NCBI RefSeq assembly: GCF_002813425.1
Contig: NZ_PHUL01000001.1
Coordinates: 496,001-560,000 of the forward strand
Direction of reading: 5' to 3'
DNA from: Cellulophaga sp. RHA19
GTDB lineage: Bacteria; Bacteroidota; Bacteroidia; Flavobacteriales; Flavobacteriaceae
Length of the DNA: 64,000 bases
Shown here piece by piece: positions 1 to 8,939 of this stretch. Within the stretch, counting starts at the first letter, position 1. Each line of letters opens with the position of its first letter. The translations under genes were made by a program, and so were the position numbers. The notes beneath the pieces are model-generated. The model was not told the DNA's origin. It ran no database searches and was given only the letters and a program-made list of their open reading frames with translations.

Positions 1-42
1 CAATCATAAAATTTAATTTCAGGACATTAAACGTAAAATATT

Positions 43-50
43 TATATTTG
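43..50 (+). promoter_or_regulatory. Candidate -7 element before the 77-aa gene
   Basis: TATATTTG matches the Bacteroidota -7 form TAnnTTTG and lies 55 nt before the start codon at 106. No clear TTG is seen 17-20 nt upstream, so the promoter call rests on the -7 box alone. Confidence 0.35.
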
Positions 51-105
51 GCCATGTAACACATACTACAACTAGCTGTATTAACTCCTGAACCTTTACA
101 AGAAA

Positions 106-339
106 ATGATTATTGAAAAAGAAGAAAAATTTAAAGAGGTACTTTCTAAAATAGAAGGAAAAATTGACGAACAGAGCTTTTTTAATAAGTTCTTAGAGTT
201 ATACCCTGAGGATTGGAAAAAACTTAAAATTACATTTTCAAAATTTAAGAGAAGTAAACAGTTTGGAAAAACAATTCCGTTACCTAAGCCAGAAACGTCA
301 TTACGAAAAGAAATTAGATTATGGCTACAAAAGCAATAA
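106..339 (+). CDS. Small hypothetical protein, 77 aa
   Basis: I do not recognise this protein. It is short, soluble-looking and rich in Lys and Glu, with no signal peptide, membrane segment or cysteine. The middle part (about residues 25-40) carries aromatic residues (FFNKFLELYPEDW) that suggest a small helical fold. A TAnnTTTG box lies 55 nt upstream, which supports a real transcript. The next gene starts 52 nt downstream on the same strand, so the two could be cotranscribed. It is complete in the window, with ATG start and TAA stop. Function unknown. Confidence 0.55.
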   Translation: MIIEKEEKFKEVLSKIEGKIDEQSFFNKFLELYPEDWKKLKITFSKFKRSKQFGKTIPLPKPETSLRKEIRLWLQKQ

Positions 340-391
340 ACTTAACTGCCATACTAATTGCTAACAAAGCACAAAACAATCCCTTTTAATT

Positions 392-1729
392 ATGAAATTT
401 ACACTCTTATTTTTTTTGTTTACAATAGCGGTAAACGCACAAAACATAAAGGGAACTGTTTTGAACAAGGAAACCAACAAACCTATAGAAAATGTAAGCA
501 TAACAATTAAAGGTGAATCTACAGGCACATATACCAACAGTAAAGGGCAATTTGCATTACATTACAGCTCAAAAATAAAATCTACTACCAAACTAATTTT
601 TTCTAGTATTGGCTACAACAAAAAAGAAGTATTTGCCGAGGTACTAAAACAAAATAATTATGTTGTTTTTCTTTTACCCAAAGTAGAAAACTTAAAAGAG
701 ATTATAGTTTCTTCTAATAAAAAATTAAAAAGAAATATTGGCTATAAAAAACTAGCAGAAATGCCTTTTGGTGTATCTAACTTTGGATCTACAATTATTA
801 ATGATAAGCTGTACGTAACTGCTGGTGATTTATCTTTTATTGAAGAAAATGAAAAAAGAGCTATAGATAATTCTGAAACTATGTCTAAGTTAGTTTCAAA
901 CTTAAAACTAAATGGCTCCTGGGAGGGTTATAGTAACAAAATACAGATATATGATTTTAAAAATAATTCTTGGGAAGTTACCAAGGAAAAACTAGATAAA
1001 AAGGCATTTCACAAAACAGTTGCTGTCAATAATAAATTATACATTTTTGGAGGTAAAACAATATCTCCAAACAAAAAGAGAGAATATTTAAATAATAAAA
1101 TTGAAATATTAAATACAGCCACAAATGAGATTGTTATTGATGATGCATACCCACACCAGGCTATAAATTTTACTGCCGTAACCTACCATGAGAATATAAT
1201 TATAATGGGAGGTTCTACCAAATTATTAGACAACGGAAAAAAATTGTATCGTAACAATTCTTATATATTTAATACCATTACAGGTTACTGGCACCAATTA
1301 ACAAATATGTTAAAAGACAAAGAAGCTAACGGTATAGCAGCAAATAACAAAGTCTTTTTAATTGGAGGTTTTCGTAACGGACCATTAAAGAATATTGAAT
1401 CTTACGATTTAGAAACTGCAAAATGGGAGTTAGAAGGAACATTATTTAACGGAATTGAAAAACCTGCACTAGCTTACAACAATAACATTATTTATATTTT
1501 CAACTCTAAAAAAATACTTACTTACAACACTAAAACAAATCTTTTAAAGGAGTATAAAATAGATATCCCTTTAAAATATGCCAATATGCATTATTTAAAT
1601 GGCAAGTTGTATATACTTGGTGGCTCTAATAGTTTTAATTACAAAATAAAGACCTCAAAAGAAGTATATAGTATAGACTTACAAGAGTTTAAAACAACAA
1701 AAGTTGCCAAGGAAAAATATATAAGTTAA
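392..1729 (+). CDS. Secreted Kelch-repeat protein with carboxypeptidase-regulatory-like domain
   Basis: The 445-aa protein begins with a signal peptide (about residues 1-16, ending VNAQ). A carboxypeptidase-regulatory-like beta-sandwich follows at about residues 18-95; its typical motif GTVLNKETNKPIENVSI is seen. From about residue 120 to the end there are repeated Kelch-type blades with hydrophobic strands followed by Gly pairs (LYIFGGK, IIIMGGS, VFLIGGF, LYILGGS), which should form a beta-propeller. Such proteins in Bacteroidota are exported and probably bind surface partners or polysaccharide; the ligand cannot be told. The gene is followed by a terminator and faces the lipoprotein gene on the other strand. 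Confidence 0.8.
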   Translation: MKFTLLFFLFTIAVNAQNIKGTVLNKETNKPIENVSITIKGESTGTYTNSKGQFALHYSSKIKSTTKLIFSSIGYNKKEVFAEVLKQNNYVVFLLPKVENLKEIIVSSNKKLKRNIGYKKLAEMPFGVSNFGSTIINDKLYVTAGDLSFIEENEKRAIDNSETMSKLVSNLKLNGSWEGYSNKIQIYDFKNNSWEVTKEKLDKKAFHKTVAVNNKLYIFGGKTISPNKKREYLNNKIEILNTATNEIVIDDAYPHQAINFTAVTYHENIIIMGGSTKLLDNGKKLYRNNSYIFNTITGYWHQLTNMLKDKEANGIAANNKVFLIGGFRNGPLKNIESYDLETAKWELEGTLFNGIEKPALAYNNNIIYIFNSKKILTYNTKTNLLKEYKIDIPLKYANMHYLNGKLYILGGSNSFNYKIKTSKEVYSIDLQEFKTTKVAKEKYIS

Positions 1730-1749
1730 ACAACAAGATACTTACAAAT

Positions 1750-1792
1750 AAAAAAACCACAACAAACACCTAGTGCCCTTTGCGGTTTTTTT
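1750..1792. terminator. Rho-independent-type terminator after the Kelch gene
   Basis: An A-rich left arm ending in CC pairs with GG followed by eight T. The stem has one mismatch near the loop, and the loop is about 20 nt. It lies between two converging genes and could serve both. Confidence 0.6.
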
Positions 1793-1811
1793 TATTCGAT
1801 TATTAAGTTTA

Positions 1812-2414
1812 TTAAACTTTATCAAAACTTAAAAACACTCTGTTGTCTTTATTGGCTGCAACATCTAAGTTTCCGTATATATACCCCATACCTGTGTGAG
1901 ATAATGATACAATTGGCCAATTGCTATTTAACACTGTAAAATCTGCTAGTTTGGTATCAAAATCTAACATTAAAATTAAACCATCTTTTTCTTGACTATT
2001 AATTGTCCAGCTGCCATTTACAGTGGTATTATTTGCCTCTGCGACAACTTCACCAGAGTCTTTGAAAACAAAGGTAAAACTTGATAATTTAGAAGTCCTA
2101 TCTATATAAGCAGTAAGGCCTTTTTTCTCTACTAAGTTATCTATATTCCATGTATTTTTTAAAAGAATACCTGTTAGTAGTGTAACTGTAATACCTTTTT
2201 CTTCATTATTTTGATTCTCTTGGTTGTCCTCTTCATTTTCACTACCCTGATCTCCATTAGTTTTGTCATTAGTATTTTTAGTGTCATCTTCTGTATTTTC
2301 TTCTGTTTCCACCAGAGGGGTTTCTGCTTGTTCGTCAGGAGTTTCAAACTCTTCCTCAGACTGGCAAGAAGTTAAAGCTAAAATTAAGACCAGACTTAAA
2401 AGTAATTGTTTCAT
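1812..2414 (-). CDS. Acidic lipoprotein with lipocalin-like C-terminal region
   Basis: The start at 2414 is chosen because the protein then opens with a lipoprotein signal (MKQLLLSL, lipobox LTSC, Cys17); an in-frame ATG nine codons upstream would put a polar stretch in front. Residues 20-75 form a low-complexity linker rich in Glu, Thr, Asn and Asp. The C-terminal 115 residues contain a pattern seen in small lipocalin-like Bacteroidota lipoproteins: a Trp-containing first strand, KxSxFxFxF, and VNGSW. The protein is probably anchored in the outer membrane or cell surface. Its ligand is unknown. It lies 89 nt downstream of dnaE on the same strand. Confidence 0.75.
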   Translation of the reverse strand: MKQLLLSLVLILALTSCQSEEEFETPDEQAETPLVETEENTEDDTKNTNDKTNGDQGSENEEDNQENQNNEEKGITVTLLTGILLKNTWNIDNLVEKKGLTAYIDRTSKLSSFTFVFKDSGEVVAEANNTTVNGSWTINSQEKDGLILMLDFDTKLADFTVLNSNWPIVSLSHTGMGYIYGNLDVAANKDNRVFLSFDKV

Positions 2415-2503
2415 TTTTAATTGTGTTAAGGTTAAATTCATTTATCAACCTTTAAACAACTAAGCGTTTAAATCCCCTACTGTTAAATATTTCTTAACGC
2501 TTT

Positions 2504-5500
2504 TTAATTCAGTTTAAAAATAACGTCTTGCGCCTCTAAATCTGCCAATAATTTGGTTGTAATATTTATCTTTTGTTTACGGCTAGCCAAATCTACCTTA
2601 ATTTGCTCTTCCATTTCATAAACTTCAAATTTTAAAGGATGTTTTCCTTCTTGATCATCAGAATTTAATGTCTGTTTTAAATTATAAACATCTTGTTCTT
2701 TAAGCGTATCTATATTAAGTTTTATGGTTAGCTTTTTAGCGTATTGCTCCATTACATCTTGCAACAGCATAAAACTATTAAATTGCAGTCTAGGATCTCC
2801 TTTTTTACCTGTATCCTTATTAGTCCAACCTTCTCTAATAAATACTTTTAAGTACACAAAAGAGCTAATCATTAAAAAGTGACGAAATTTTAAGTATTCC
2901 TCTCCAAAAATTCTAAACTCATAGGAATCTGTATAGTCTTCCATAGAAAACATTGCCCAACCTTTTCCGTTTTTAGAAACTCTATGCTGTACATCTGTAA
3001 TTACACCTGCTATGGCAAGTTCTTTATTTACAAATTGCTCCATATTATGTACAGCGGCGATACCGGAGTTACAAAACGATTTTATTTCTGCTTTAAAATC
3101 GTCTAAAGGGTGACCAGAAATATAAATACCTACAACTTCCTTTTCTTTTCTAAGTTTTTCCATTGTTCCCCATTCCTCACAAGGCGGAACAACAGGCTCT
3201 GGAATTTGCACATCACTAGCCTCACCAAACAAACTTACTTGAGATGAGTTTTGACTTTCTTGAAACTTAGAACCGTACCTCATCACCTTTTCTAAAAACG
3301 TAATTCCGTCTCCTTCATCATGTAAATACTGTGCTCTATGTGCGTCTCCAAAAGAATCAAAACCACCAGCGTATGTTAAGTTCTCAAAAGCTCTTTTATT
3401 TGCCGCACGTAGATCTATTCGTTTTGCCAAATCAAACACAGATTTATATGGTCCGTCTTCTTTTCTATTTTCTACAATTGTTTCTACAGCTCCACGACCA
3501 ACACCTTTTACAGCTCCCATACCAAAACGTACAGCTCCGGCATCATTAACTGCAAACTTGTAGTAAGATTCGTTTACATCTGGACCTAAAACTTCTAAGC
3601 CCATACGCTTACACTCTTCCATAAAAAAGGTAACCGTTTTTATATCATTCATATTATTAGACAGTACTGCAGCCATATATTCTGCTGGGTAATGTGCTTT
3701 ACAATATGCTGTTTGGTACGCAATCCAAGCGTAACAAGTAGAGTGAGACTTGTTAAAGGCGTAAGCAGCAAATGCTTCCCAATCTTTCCAAATTTTCTCT
3801 AACTTGTCTACCGCATGTCCTTTTGCAGAAGCCTGATCTATAAACTTAGGCTTCATTTTATCTAGAACGTGCTTTTGCTTTTTACCCATTGCTTTACGCA
3901 AAACATCGGCTTCACCTTTGGTAAAATCTGCTAACTTTTGCGACAAAAGCATCACTTGCTCTTGGTAAACCGTAATACCATAAGTTTCTGCTAAATACTC
4001 CTCGGTAGCATCTAAATCATATATAATTTCTTCTGTACCATGTTTACGCGCAATAAAACTTGGTATGTATTCCATTGGACCAGGACGGTACAATGCATTC
4101 ATGGCAATTAAATCTGCAAACACTGTTGGTTTTAGTGATCGCATGTGTTTTTGCATCCCAGGAGATTCATACTGGAAAACACCTACCGTTTCTCCTCTTT
4201 GGAAAAGCTCGTATGTTTTTTCATCATCTAACGGAAAATTCTCTGGATCTAACTCTACACCGTGTTTTGCTTTTACAATTTTAACGGTGTCCTTAATTAG
4301 GGTTAATGTTTTTAACCCTAAGAAATCCATTTTTAACAAGCCCGCATCCTCCACAACAGAGTTATCAAACTGGGTACAATACATTTCTGAGTCCTTTGCC
4401 AAAGCCACAGGAACAAACTTGGTAATATCATCTGGCGTAATAATTACACCACAAGCATGTATACCTGTGTTACGCACAGACCCTTCTAATATATAAGCTT
4501 GGTTTAAGGTTTCAGACTCTAAATCGTCTCCCTCAGAAATTTCTATAAGCTCATTAATTTTAGCAAGCTCTTCACTATTAAATTTACTTTTTAGTGTTTT
4601 TTCATCAATCCCTATAATTTTTTTTAGCTTAGACATATTAGGTATAAGCTTTGCCATACGGTCTGCATCACCTAACGGTAAGTCTAAAGCACGGGCTGTA
4701 TCTCTAATTGAAGATTTGGCAGCCATTGTACCATAGGTAATAATCTGTGCTACTTGGTTAGATCCGTATTTATCAATTACATAGTCCATTACACGACCAC
4801 GTCCTTCATCATCAAAATCTATATCAATATCTGGCATAGATACACGATCTGGATTTAAAAAACGCTCAAAAAGCAAATCGTACTTAATAGGATCTAAATT
4901 TGTAATCCACAAACAGTAAGCAACGGCAGAACCTGCGGCAGAACCACGACCAGGCCCTACAGATACATCCATTTTACGAGCGGCTCTAATAAAATCTTCT
5001 ACAATTAGGAAATACCCTGGATACCCTGTTTTTTCAATTACTTTAAGCTCAAAGTCTAAACGCTCATCAATCTCTGGTGTAATTTCACCATATCTTATTT
5101 TTGCACCTTCATAAGTTAGGTGTCTTAAAAACTTATTCTCTCCACGTTTACCGCCATCTAACTTATCTTCTTCAAAAGAAAACTCTTCTGGAATATCAAA
5201 AGCAGGTAACAGTACGTCACGGGCAAGTGTAAAAGTTTCTACTTTGTCTACAACATCTTGTATATTGGTAATTGCTTCCGGAATATCTTTAAAAAGCTCC
5301 TTCATTTCATCTGAAGACTTAAAGTAATATTCCTGATTTGGTAAACCATAACGGTAACCACGACCACGACCAATTGGTGTAGCTTGTTTTTCGCCATCTT
5401 TTACACACAAGAGTATATCGTGTGCATAAGCGTTTTCTTTATCTACATAATACGTATTATTGGTTGCCACCAATTTTACATTGTGTTTTTTAGCAAACTG

Positions 5501-6943
5501 TATTAATACTTGGTTTACACGGTCTTCATCTTCTTGTCCGTGACGCATGATCTCCATATACAAGTCGTCTCCAAACTGCTCTTTCCACCATAGCAATGCT
5601 TCTTCCGCTTGTTTTTCACCAACATTTAAGACCAAATTTGGAACCTCACCATACAAGTTACCCGTTAGCACAATGATATCTTCTTTGTACTGCTCTATAA
5701 CTTTTTTATCTATACGAGGCACATAATATTTACCATCTACAAAGGCAATAGAAGACATTTTTGCTAAATTGTGGTATCCATTTTTATTTTTAGCAAGCAG
5801 TACTATTTGGTAACCATTGTCTTTTTGAGATTTATTGGTATGATCCTCACACACCTGAAACTCGCAACCAATAATTGGTGTAATTTCCTTTTCTGGAACA
5901 AATTCATGCAAAGGTTCTTCTCCTTCTTCTAAGCGTCCCTCTTGGGTTGCCTCATAACGTATTTCATTAGCATCGTTCCTAGATTTTACTCCTTTGTTAT
6001 GATTAAGAACACCATTTACAAAATGAAAAGCCCCCATCATATTAGCATGGTCTGTCATTGCAACAGCTGGCATATTATTTTTTGCAGCAGCTTGTATTAA
6101 AGCAGGAATACTAATTGTAGATTGCAGTATAGAAAACTGAGTATGATTGTGTAAATGAGAAAACTCAGCCGACTCTAAATTTGCTAAATTCTCTTTAATT
6201 TCTTCTTTACTTATACCACCAGTATCCTTAGCCCACAGGGCATCTGCTATTTTTTTAGAAGCCTTTTTTAGGTTGATGTGCTTTAGACCAATAAGTTTAA
6301 TTGGCTGAGGATTAGCCTCTGAGAAATTTTTAAAATAATCTGGCTCAACATCTAACTGTTCTACCGTATATTGCTGCTTACGTACAAGCTCTAAAAAACA
6401 ACGTGTTGTTGCCTCTACATCGGCAGTTGCGTTGTGTGCTTCTCCAAAAGGCTCTCCAAATAAAAACTGATGTAACTCTGTTAATGTTGGCAATTTAAAT
6501 TTACCTCCACGACCACCAGGAATCTGACAAAGAGTTGCCGTATGCTCTGTACACGTATCTAAAACAGGTAACTCTTGCAATTGGTTTTCTACCTGAAGAC
6601 GATGAAACTCTGCCCCCATAATGTTAAGGTCAAACCCAACATTTTGACCTACTACAAACTTAGTTTTATTTAAAGCCTCATTAAATTTTTCTAAAACCTC
6701 TGCTAATGGTATACCGTCTTGTTCTGCTAAAGCAGTAGATATACCGTGAATTTTTTCGGCATCATACGGAATATTAAATCCGTCTGGTTTTACCAAATAA
6801 TCTTGATGCTCAATAACATTACCCATATCATCATGCAATTGCCATGCAATCTGTATACACCTAGGCCAGTTGTCCGTATCTGTATAAGGAACATCCCAAC
6901 GCTTAGGTAATCCGGTAGTTTCAGTATCAAAAATTAAGTACAT
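2504..6943 (-). CDS. dnaE: DNA polymerase III subunit alpha with N-terminal proofreading exonuclease domain
   Basis: Replicative polymerase of 1479 aa. Residues 1-190 form a DEDDh 3'-5' exonuclease (DnaQ/epsilon type): DTETTG at 6-11, VGFD with Asp105, and HNATAD with His170 and Asp175. A PHP domain starts near 262 (HLHNHTQF). The C-family polymerase core carries GPGRGSAAGS near 663 and the catalytic PDIDIDF near 701. An OB-fold near the C-terminus (about 1290-1370) is likely for single-strand binding. Alpha subunits without the exonuclease domain are near 1160 aa, so the extra length is explained by the fusion. I believe this arrangement is usual in flavobacteria. All key acidic residues looked for are present, so proofreading is probably active in cis. 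Confidence 0.97.
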   Translation of the reverse strand: MYLIFDTETTGLPKRWDVPYTDTDNWPRCIQIAWQLHDDMGNVIEHQDYLVKPDGFNIPYDAEKIHGISTALAEQDGIPLAEVLEKFNEALNKTKFVVGQNVGFDLNIMGAEFHRLQVENQLQELPVLDTCTEHTATLCQIPGGRGGKFKLPTLTELHQFLFGEPFGEAHNATADVEATTRCFLELVRKQQYTVEQLDVEPDYFKNFSEANPQPIKLIGLKHINLKKASKKIADALWAKDTGGISKEEIKENLANLESAEFSHLHNHTQFSILQSTISIPALIQAAAKNNMPAVAMTDHANMMGAFHFVNGVLNHNKGVKSRNDANEIRYEATQEGRLEEGEEPLHEFVPEKEITPIIGCEFQVCEDHTNKSQKDNGYQIVLLAKNKNGYHNLAKMSSIAFVDGKYYVPRIDKKVIEQYKEDIIVLTGNLYGEVPNLVLNVGEKQAEEALLWWKEQFGDDLYMEIMRHGQEDEDRVNQVLIQFAKKHNVKLVATNNTYYVDKENAYAHDILLCVKDGEKQATPIGRGRGYRYGLPNQEYYFKSSDEMKELFKDIPEAITNIQDVVDKVETFTLARDVLLPAFDIPEEFSFEEDKLDGGKRGENKFLRHLTYEGAKIRYGEITPEIDERLDFELKVIEKTGYPGYFLIVEDFIRAARKMDVSVGPGRGSAAGSAVAYCLWITNLDPIKYDLLFERFLNPDRVSMPDIDIDFDDEGRGRVMDYVIDKYGSNQVAQIITYGTMAAKSSIRDTARALDLPLGDADRMAKLIPNMSKLKKIIGIDEKTLKSKFNSEELAKINELIEISEGDDLESETLNQAYILEGSVRNTGIHACGVIITPDDITKFVPVALAKDSEMYCTQFDNSVVEDAGLLKMDFLGLKTLTLIKDTVKIVKAKHGVELDPENFPLDDEKTYELFQRGETVGVFQYESPGMQKHMRSLKPTVFADLIAMNALYRPGPMEYIPSFIARKHGTEEIIYDLDATEEYLAETYGITVYQEQVMLLSQKLADFTKGEADVLRKAMGKKQKHVLDKMKPKFIDQASAKGHAVDKLEKIWKDWEAFAAYAFNKSHSTCYAWIAYQTAYCKAHYPAEYMAAVLSNNMNDIKTVTFFMEECKRMGLEVLGPDVNESYYKFAVNDAGAVRFGMGAVKGVGRGAVETIVENRKEDGPYKSVFDLAKRIDLRAANKRAFENLTYAGGFDSFGDAHRAQYLHDEGDGITFLEKVMRYGSKFQESQNSSQVSLFGEASDVQIPEPVVPPCEEWGTMEKLRKEKEVVGIYISGHPLDDFKAEIKSFCNSGIAAVHNMEQFVNKELAIAGVITDVQHRVSKNGKGWAMFSMEDYTDSYEFRIFGEEYLKFRHFLMISSFVYLKVFIREGWTNKDTGKKGDPRLQFNSFMLLQDVMEQYAKKLTIKLNIDTLKEQDVYNLKQTLNSDDQEGKHPLKFEVYEMEEQIKVDLASRKQKINITTKLLADLEAQDVIFKLN

Positions 6944-7036
6944 AGTGTGTTGTTTGTAGTCTTAAAAAAGCAGTGGATAAAAATACCAAAAATCCTCCGT
7001 TTTATAAAGGCATTTAAGCAAGAGTTATTAACTGCA

Positions 7037-7064
7037 TAAAAAAAGCAGGACTTTCGTCCTGCTT
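7037..7064 (-). terminator. Terminator of the PA2169-family gene
   Basis: A perfect 9-bp stem (AAGCAGGAC / GTCCTGCTT) with a TTTC loop on the plus strand is followed, read on the minus strand, by a run of seven T. It ends the gene starting near 7549. Confidence 0.85.
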
Positions 7065-7093
7065 CCTCAACAATTAATCAAACTACAAGATAA

Positions 7094-7549
7094 TTATGAA
7101 ACCATTTCCTGATATACTTTTGCCGTATTTAATGCAGATTGCACGCTATTACGCTGAGCAAGCAACAGGTTTTCTGTAGATGGCGCTAAAACCATATCTT
7201 CATCTTTTAAAATTTCATCATACTCTTCTATAAAAGATTTTTCTCCGCGTTCTACTTCATCTAAAATCTGCTCTTCTTCATTAGCAGATAATGTTGCTGT
7301 TAAATTCATCCAAGTTCTATGTAAATCTCCTTTTAAACTTCCGCTTTTTTCAGGTAATTCTCCAAATGCAATTATTTCTGCTTTAAGTTGATGTCCAAAA
7401 TTGTAACGCTGTTCTGCTTTAGATTCTAAAAACCGTTTAATAGAGGGGTTTTCTACCTTATCTGCACCAAGTTTATATCCCTTTTCGGCATCATAAGTTT
7501 TCTCTAACAAACTATTTAATCTCTTTGTAATTTTTTCTGTATACTTCAT
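7094..7549 (-). CDS. PA2169-family four-helix-bundle protein (DUF2383)
   Basis: The 151-aa product is all-helical and charged. It resembles the DUF2383/PA2169 family, which adopts a ferritin-like four-helix bundle. The family motif region KGYKLGAD and the central LKGDLHRTWMNL are visible. No signal peptide or membrane segment is present, so it is probably cytoplasmic. Members are often linked to stress response, but the biochemical role is not established. The ATG at 7549 is preferred because the downstream sequence starts the family-like MKYTEK; an ATG at 7564 would add five residues. The gene stands alone with its own terminator. Confidence 0.8.
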   Translation of the reverse strand: MKYTEKITKRLNSLLEKTYDAEKGYKLGADKVENPSIKRFLESKAEQRYNFGHQLKAEIIAFGELPEKSGSLKGDLHRTWMNLTATLSANEEEQILDEVERGEKSFIEEYDEILKDEDMVLAPSTENLLLAQRNSVQSALNTAKVYQEMVS

Positions 7550-7719
7550 AATATCTCTTATCATTTAAATTAATTATCATTGCTGGTTTTCAACAATCTT
7601 TCCCTCCAAATTAGACAGATAAGCAGCCAATTACAAAAAAACAAAGCGGTTTAGCCTAAGTTTAACTACTAATCTTAACAAATGTTAAGTCAAAACCATT
7701 ATTTTTGCACCGCAAAGCA

Positions 7720-7748
7720 TTGTCAATTAAACAGAAAGTGTATATTTG
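7720..7748 (+). promoter_or_regulatory. rpsP promoter (TTG-N18-TATATTTG)
   Basis: TTG at 7720-7722 and TATATTTG at 7741-7748 are separated by 18 nt, matching the Bacteroidota sigma-70 form closely. Transcription should start near 7755 and leave a leader of about 65 nt. That leader contains a small GGGT/ACCC hairpin near 7793-7805. A second TATTTTTG at 7700-7707 lacks a good upstream TTG. Confidence 0.75.
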
Positions 7749-7821
7749 CACCCGCTTTTAAGCCAAAAGCAAACGAAAGAATTAATAACAGGGGTCGGGC
7801 ACCCTACAAATTTAATGTGAT

Positions 7822-8340
7822 ATGCCAGTTAAAATTAGATTACAAAGACACGGTAAAAAAGGAAAACCTTTCTACTGGGTAGTAGCAGCAGATTCTCGTG
7901 CTAAAAGAGATGGTAAATACCTAGAAAAATTAGGAACTTACAACCCAAACACAAATCCTGCAACAATTAATTTAGATGTAGATAGTTCTGTAAAATGGTT
8001 ATCTAATGGTGCACAACCATCTGATACTGCAAAAAGAATTTTATCTTACAAAGGTGTTTTATTAAAGCACCATTTACAAGGTGGTGTACGTAAAGGTGCA
8101 TTAACTGAAGAGCAAGCAGAAGAAAAATTCAATGCTTGGATTGCTGAAAAAGAAAAATCTGTAGCTGGTAAAGTTGAAGGTTTAGATAAAGCAAAAGCTG
8201 ATGAAGCTGCAAAGAAATTTGAAGCAGAAAAAGCAGTTAACGAAAAACGTGCAGCTGAAGCAGCAGCGGCAGCAGCTCCTGTAGCAGAAGAAGCACCAGC
8301 TGATTCTGAAGATGCAGCAGCAGCTTCTGAAGAAGAATAA
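7822..8340 (+). CDS. rpsP: 30S ribosomal protein S16
   Basis: Small-subunit protein of 172 aa. The N-terminal 80 residues are a clear S16 domain (PVKIRLQRHGKKGKPFYW, then GTYNPNT). The family is usually 80-100 aa. The extra C-terminal 85 residues form a Lys/Glu/Ala-rich helical tail ending in an Ala-rich acidic segment (AAAAAAPVAEEA). Extended S16 tails are common in Bacteroidota; their role is unknown. The start at 7822 gives the conserved MPVKI. rimM follows after 18 nt, the usual order, so the two are probably one operon. Confidence 0.97.
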   Translation: MPVKIRLQRHGKKGKPFYWVVAADSRAKRDGKYLEKLGTYNPNTNPATINLDVDSSVKWLSNGAQPSDTAKRILSYKGVLLKHHLQGGVRKGALTEEQAEEKFNAWIAEKEKSVAGKVEGLDKAKADEAAKKFEAEKAVNEKRAAEAAAAAAPVAEEAPADSEDAAAASEEE

Positions 8341-8358
8341 ATTTATATAAAAAACGAT

Positions 8359-8886
8359 ATGCAAAAGGAAGATTGTTTCTACTTAGGTAAAATCGTTTCA
8401 AAATATAGTTTTAAGGGCGAAGTGTTAATTAAGGTTGATGCGGATGAACCCGATTTATACGAAAATATGGAATCAGTGTTTATTTCTTTAGGAAATAACC
8501 TGGTTCCATTTTTTATTGATAAATGTAGACTACACAAGTCTAGTTTGTTACGTATAAGGTTTGAAGAAGTTTTAAATGAGTCTGATGCAGACCGCATTAT
8601 GGGCTCTAAACTTTACTTACCACTTACAATGTTACCTAAATTAACTGGTAACAAATTTTACTTTCACGAAGTTATAGGTTTTACTCTACTAGATAGTGTA
8701 CACGGAGATATTGGAGAAATTACCAGTGTTAATGACACCACATCACAAGCACTTTTTGAAGTGCAAAAAGGAGACAAGCAACTACTTATACCTATTAACG
8801 ACGAAATTATTACCAATGTAGACCGCGAAAACAAAACAATAGCTGTAACTACACCAGAAGGCTTAGTAGACTTATACTTAAGCTAA
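8359..8886 (+). CDS. rimM: Ribosome maturation factor RimM
   Basis: The 175-aa protein has the N-terminal RimM barrel (YLGKIVSKYSFKGEV) and the C-terminal PRC-barrel-like part (FYFHEVIGFTL, then GDIGEI and LLIPINDEII). RimM binds the 30S head near S19 and helps 16S rRNA maturation. Position directly after rpsP supports the call. In many bacteria trmD and rplS would follow; here the operon ends and the nrtR promoter follows 27 nt later. Confidence 0.95.
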   Translation: MQKEDCFYLGKIVSKYSFKGEVLIKVDADEPDLYENMESVFISLGNNLVPFFIDKCRLHKSSLLRIRFEEVLNESDADRIMGSKLYLPLTMLPKLTGNKFYFHEVIGFTLLDSVHGDIGEITSVNDTTSQALFEVQKGDKQLLIPINDEIITNVDRENKTIAVTTPEGLVDLYLS

Positions 8887-8912
8887 AATTACCTCTTACA
8901 TAATAAAACCTG

Positions 8913-8937
8913 TATTTTTGCGTATATAGTACACATA
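8913..8937 (+). promoter_or_regulatory. nrtR promoter with candidate NrtR operator
   Basis: TATTTTTG at 8913-8920 is a -7 element. Starting on its last four bases, TTTGCGTA-N5-TACACATA (8917-8937) is an imperfect inverted repeat. A site of the same spacing and geometry covers the prs promoter, suggesting autoregulation by NrtR. The inner arms TGCGTA and TACACA differ from perfect symmetry at one position. Confidence 0.5.
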
Positions 8938-8939
8938 TT

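Noticed and set aside
4065..4496. 143-codon frame opposite dnaE
   Set aside because: It lies fully antisense to the conserved polymerase core and has no recognisable protein features; codon pattern follows dnaE.
7682..7882. Open frame across the rpsP promoter and start
   Set aside because: It covers the TTG-N18-TATATTTG promoter and leader and overlaps the true rpsP start in another frame.
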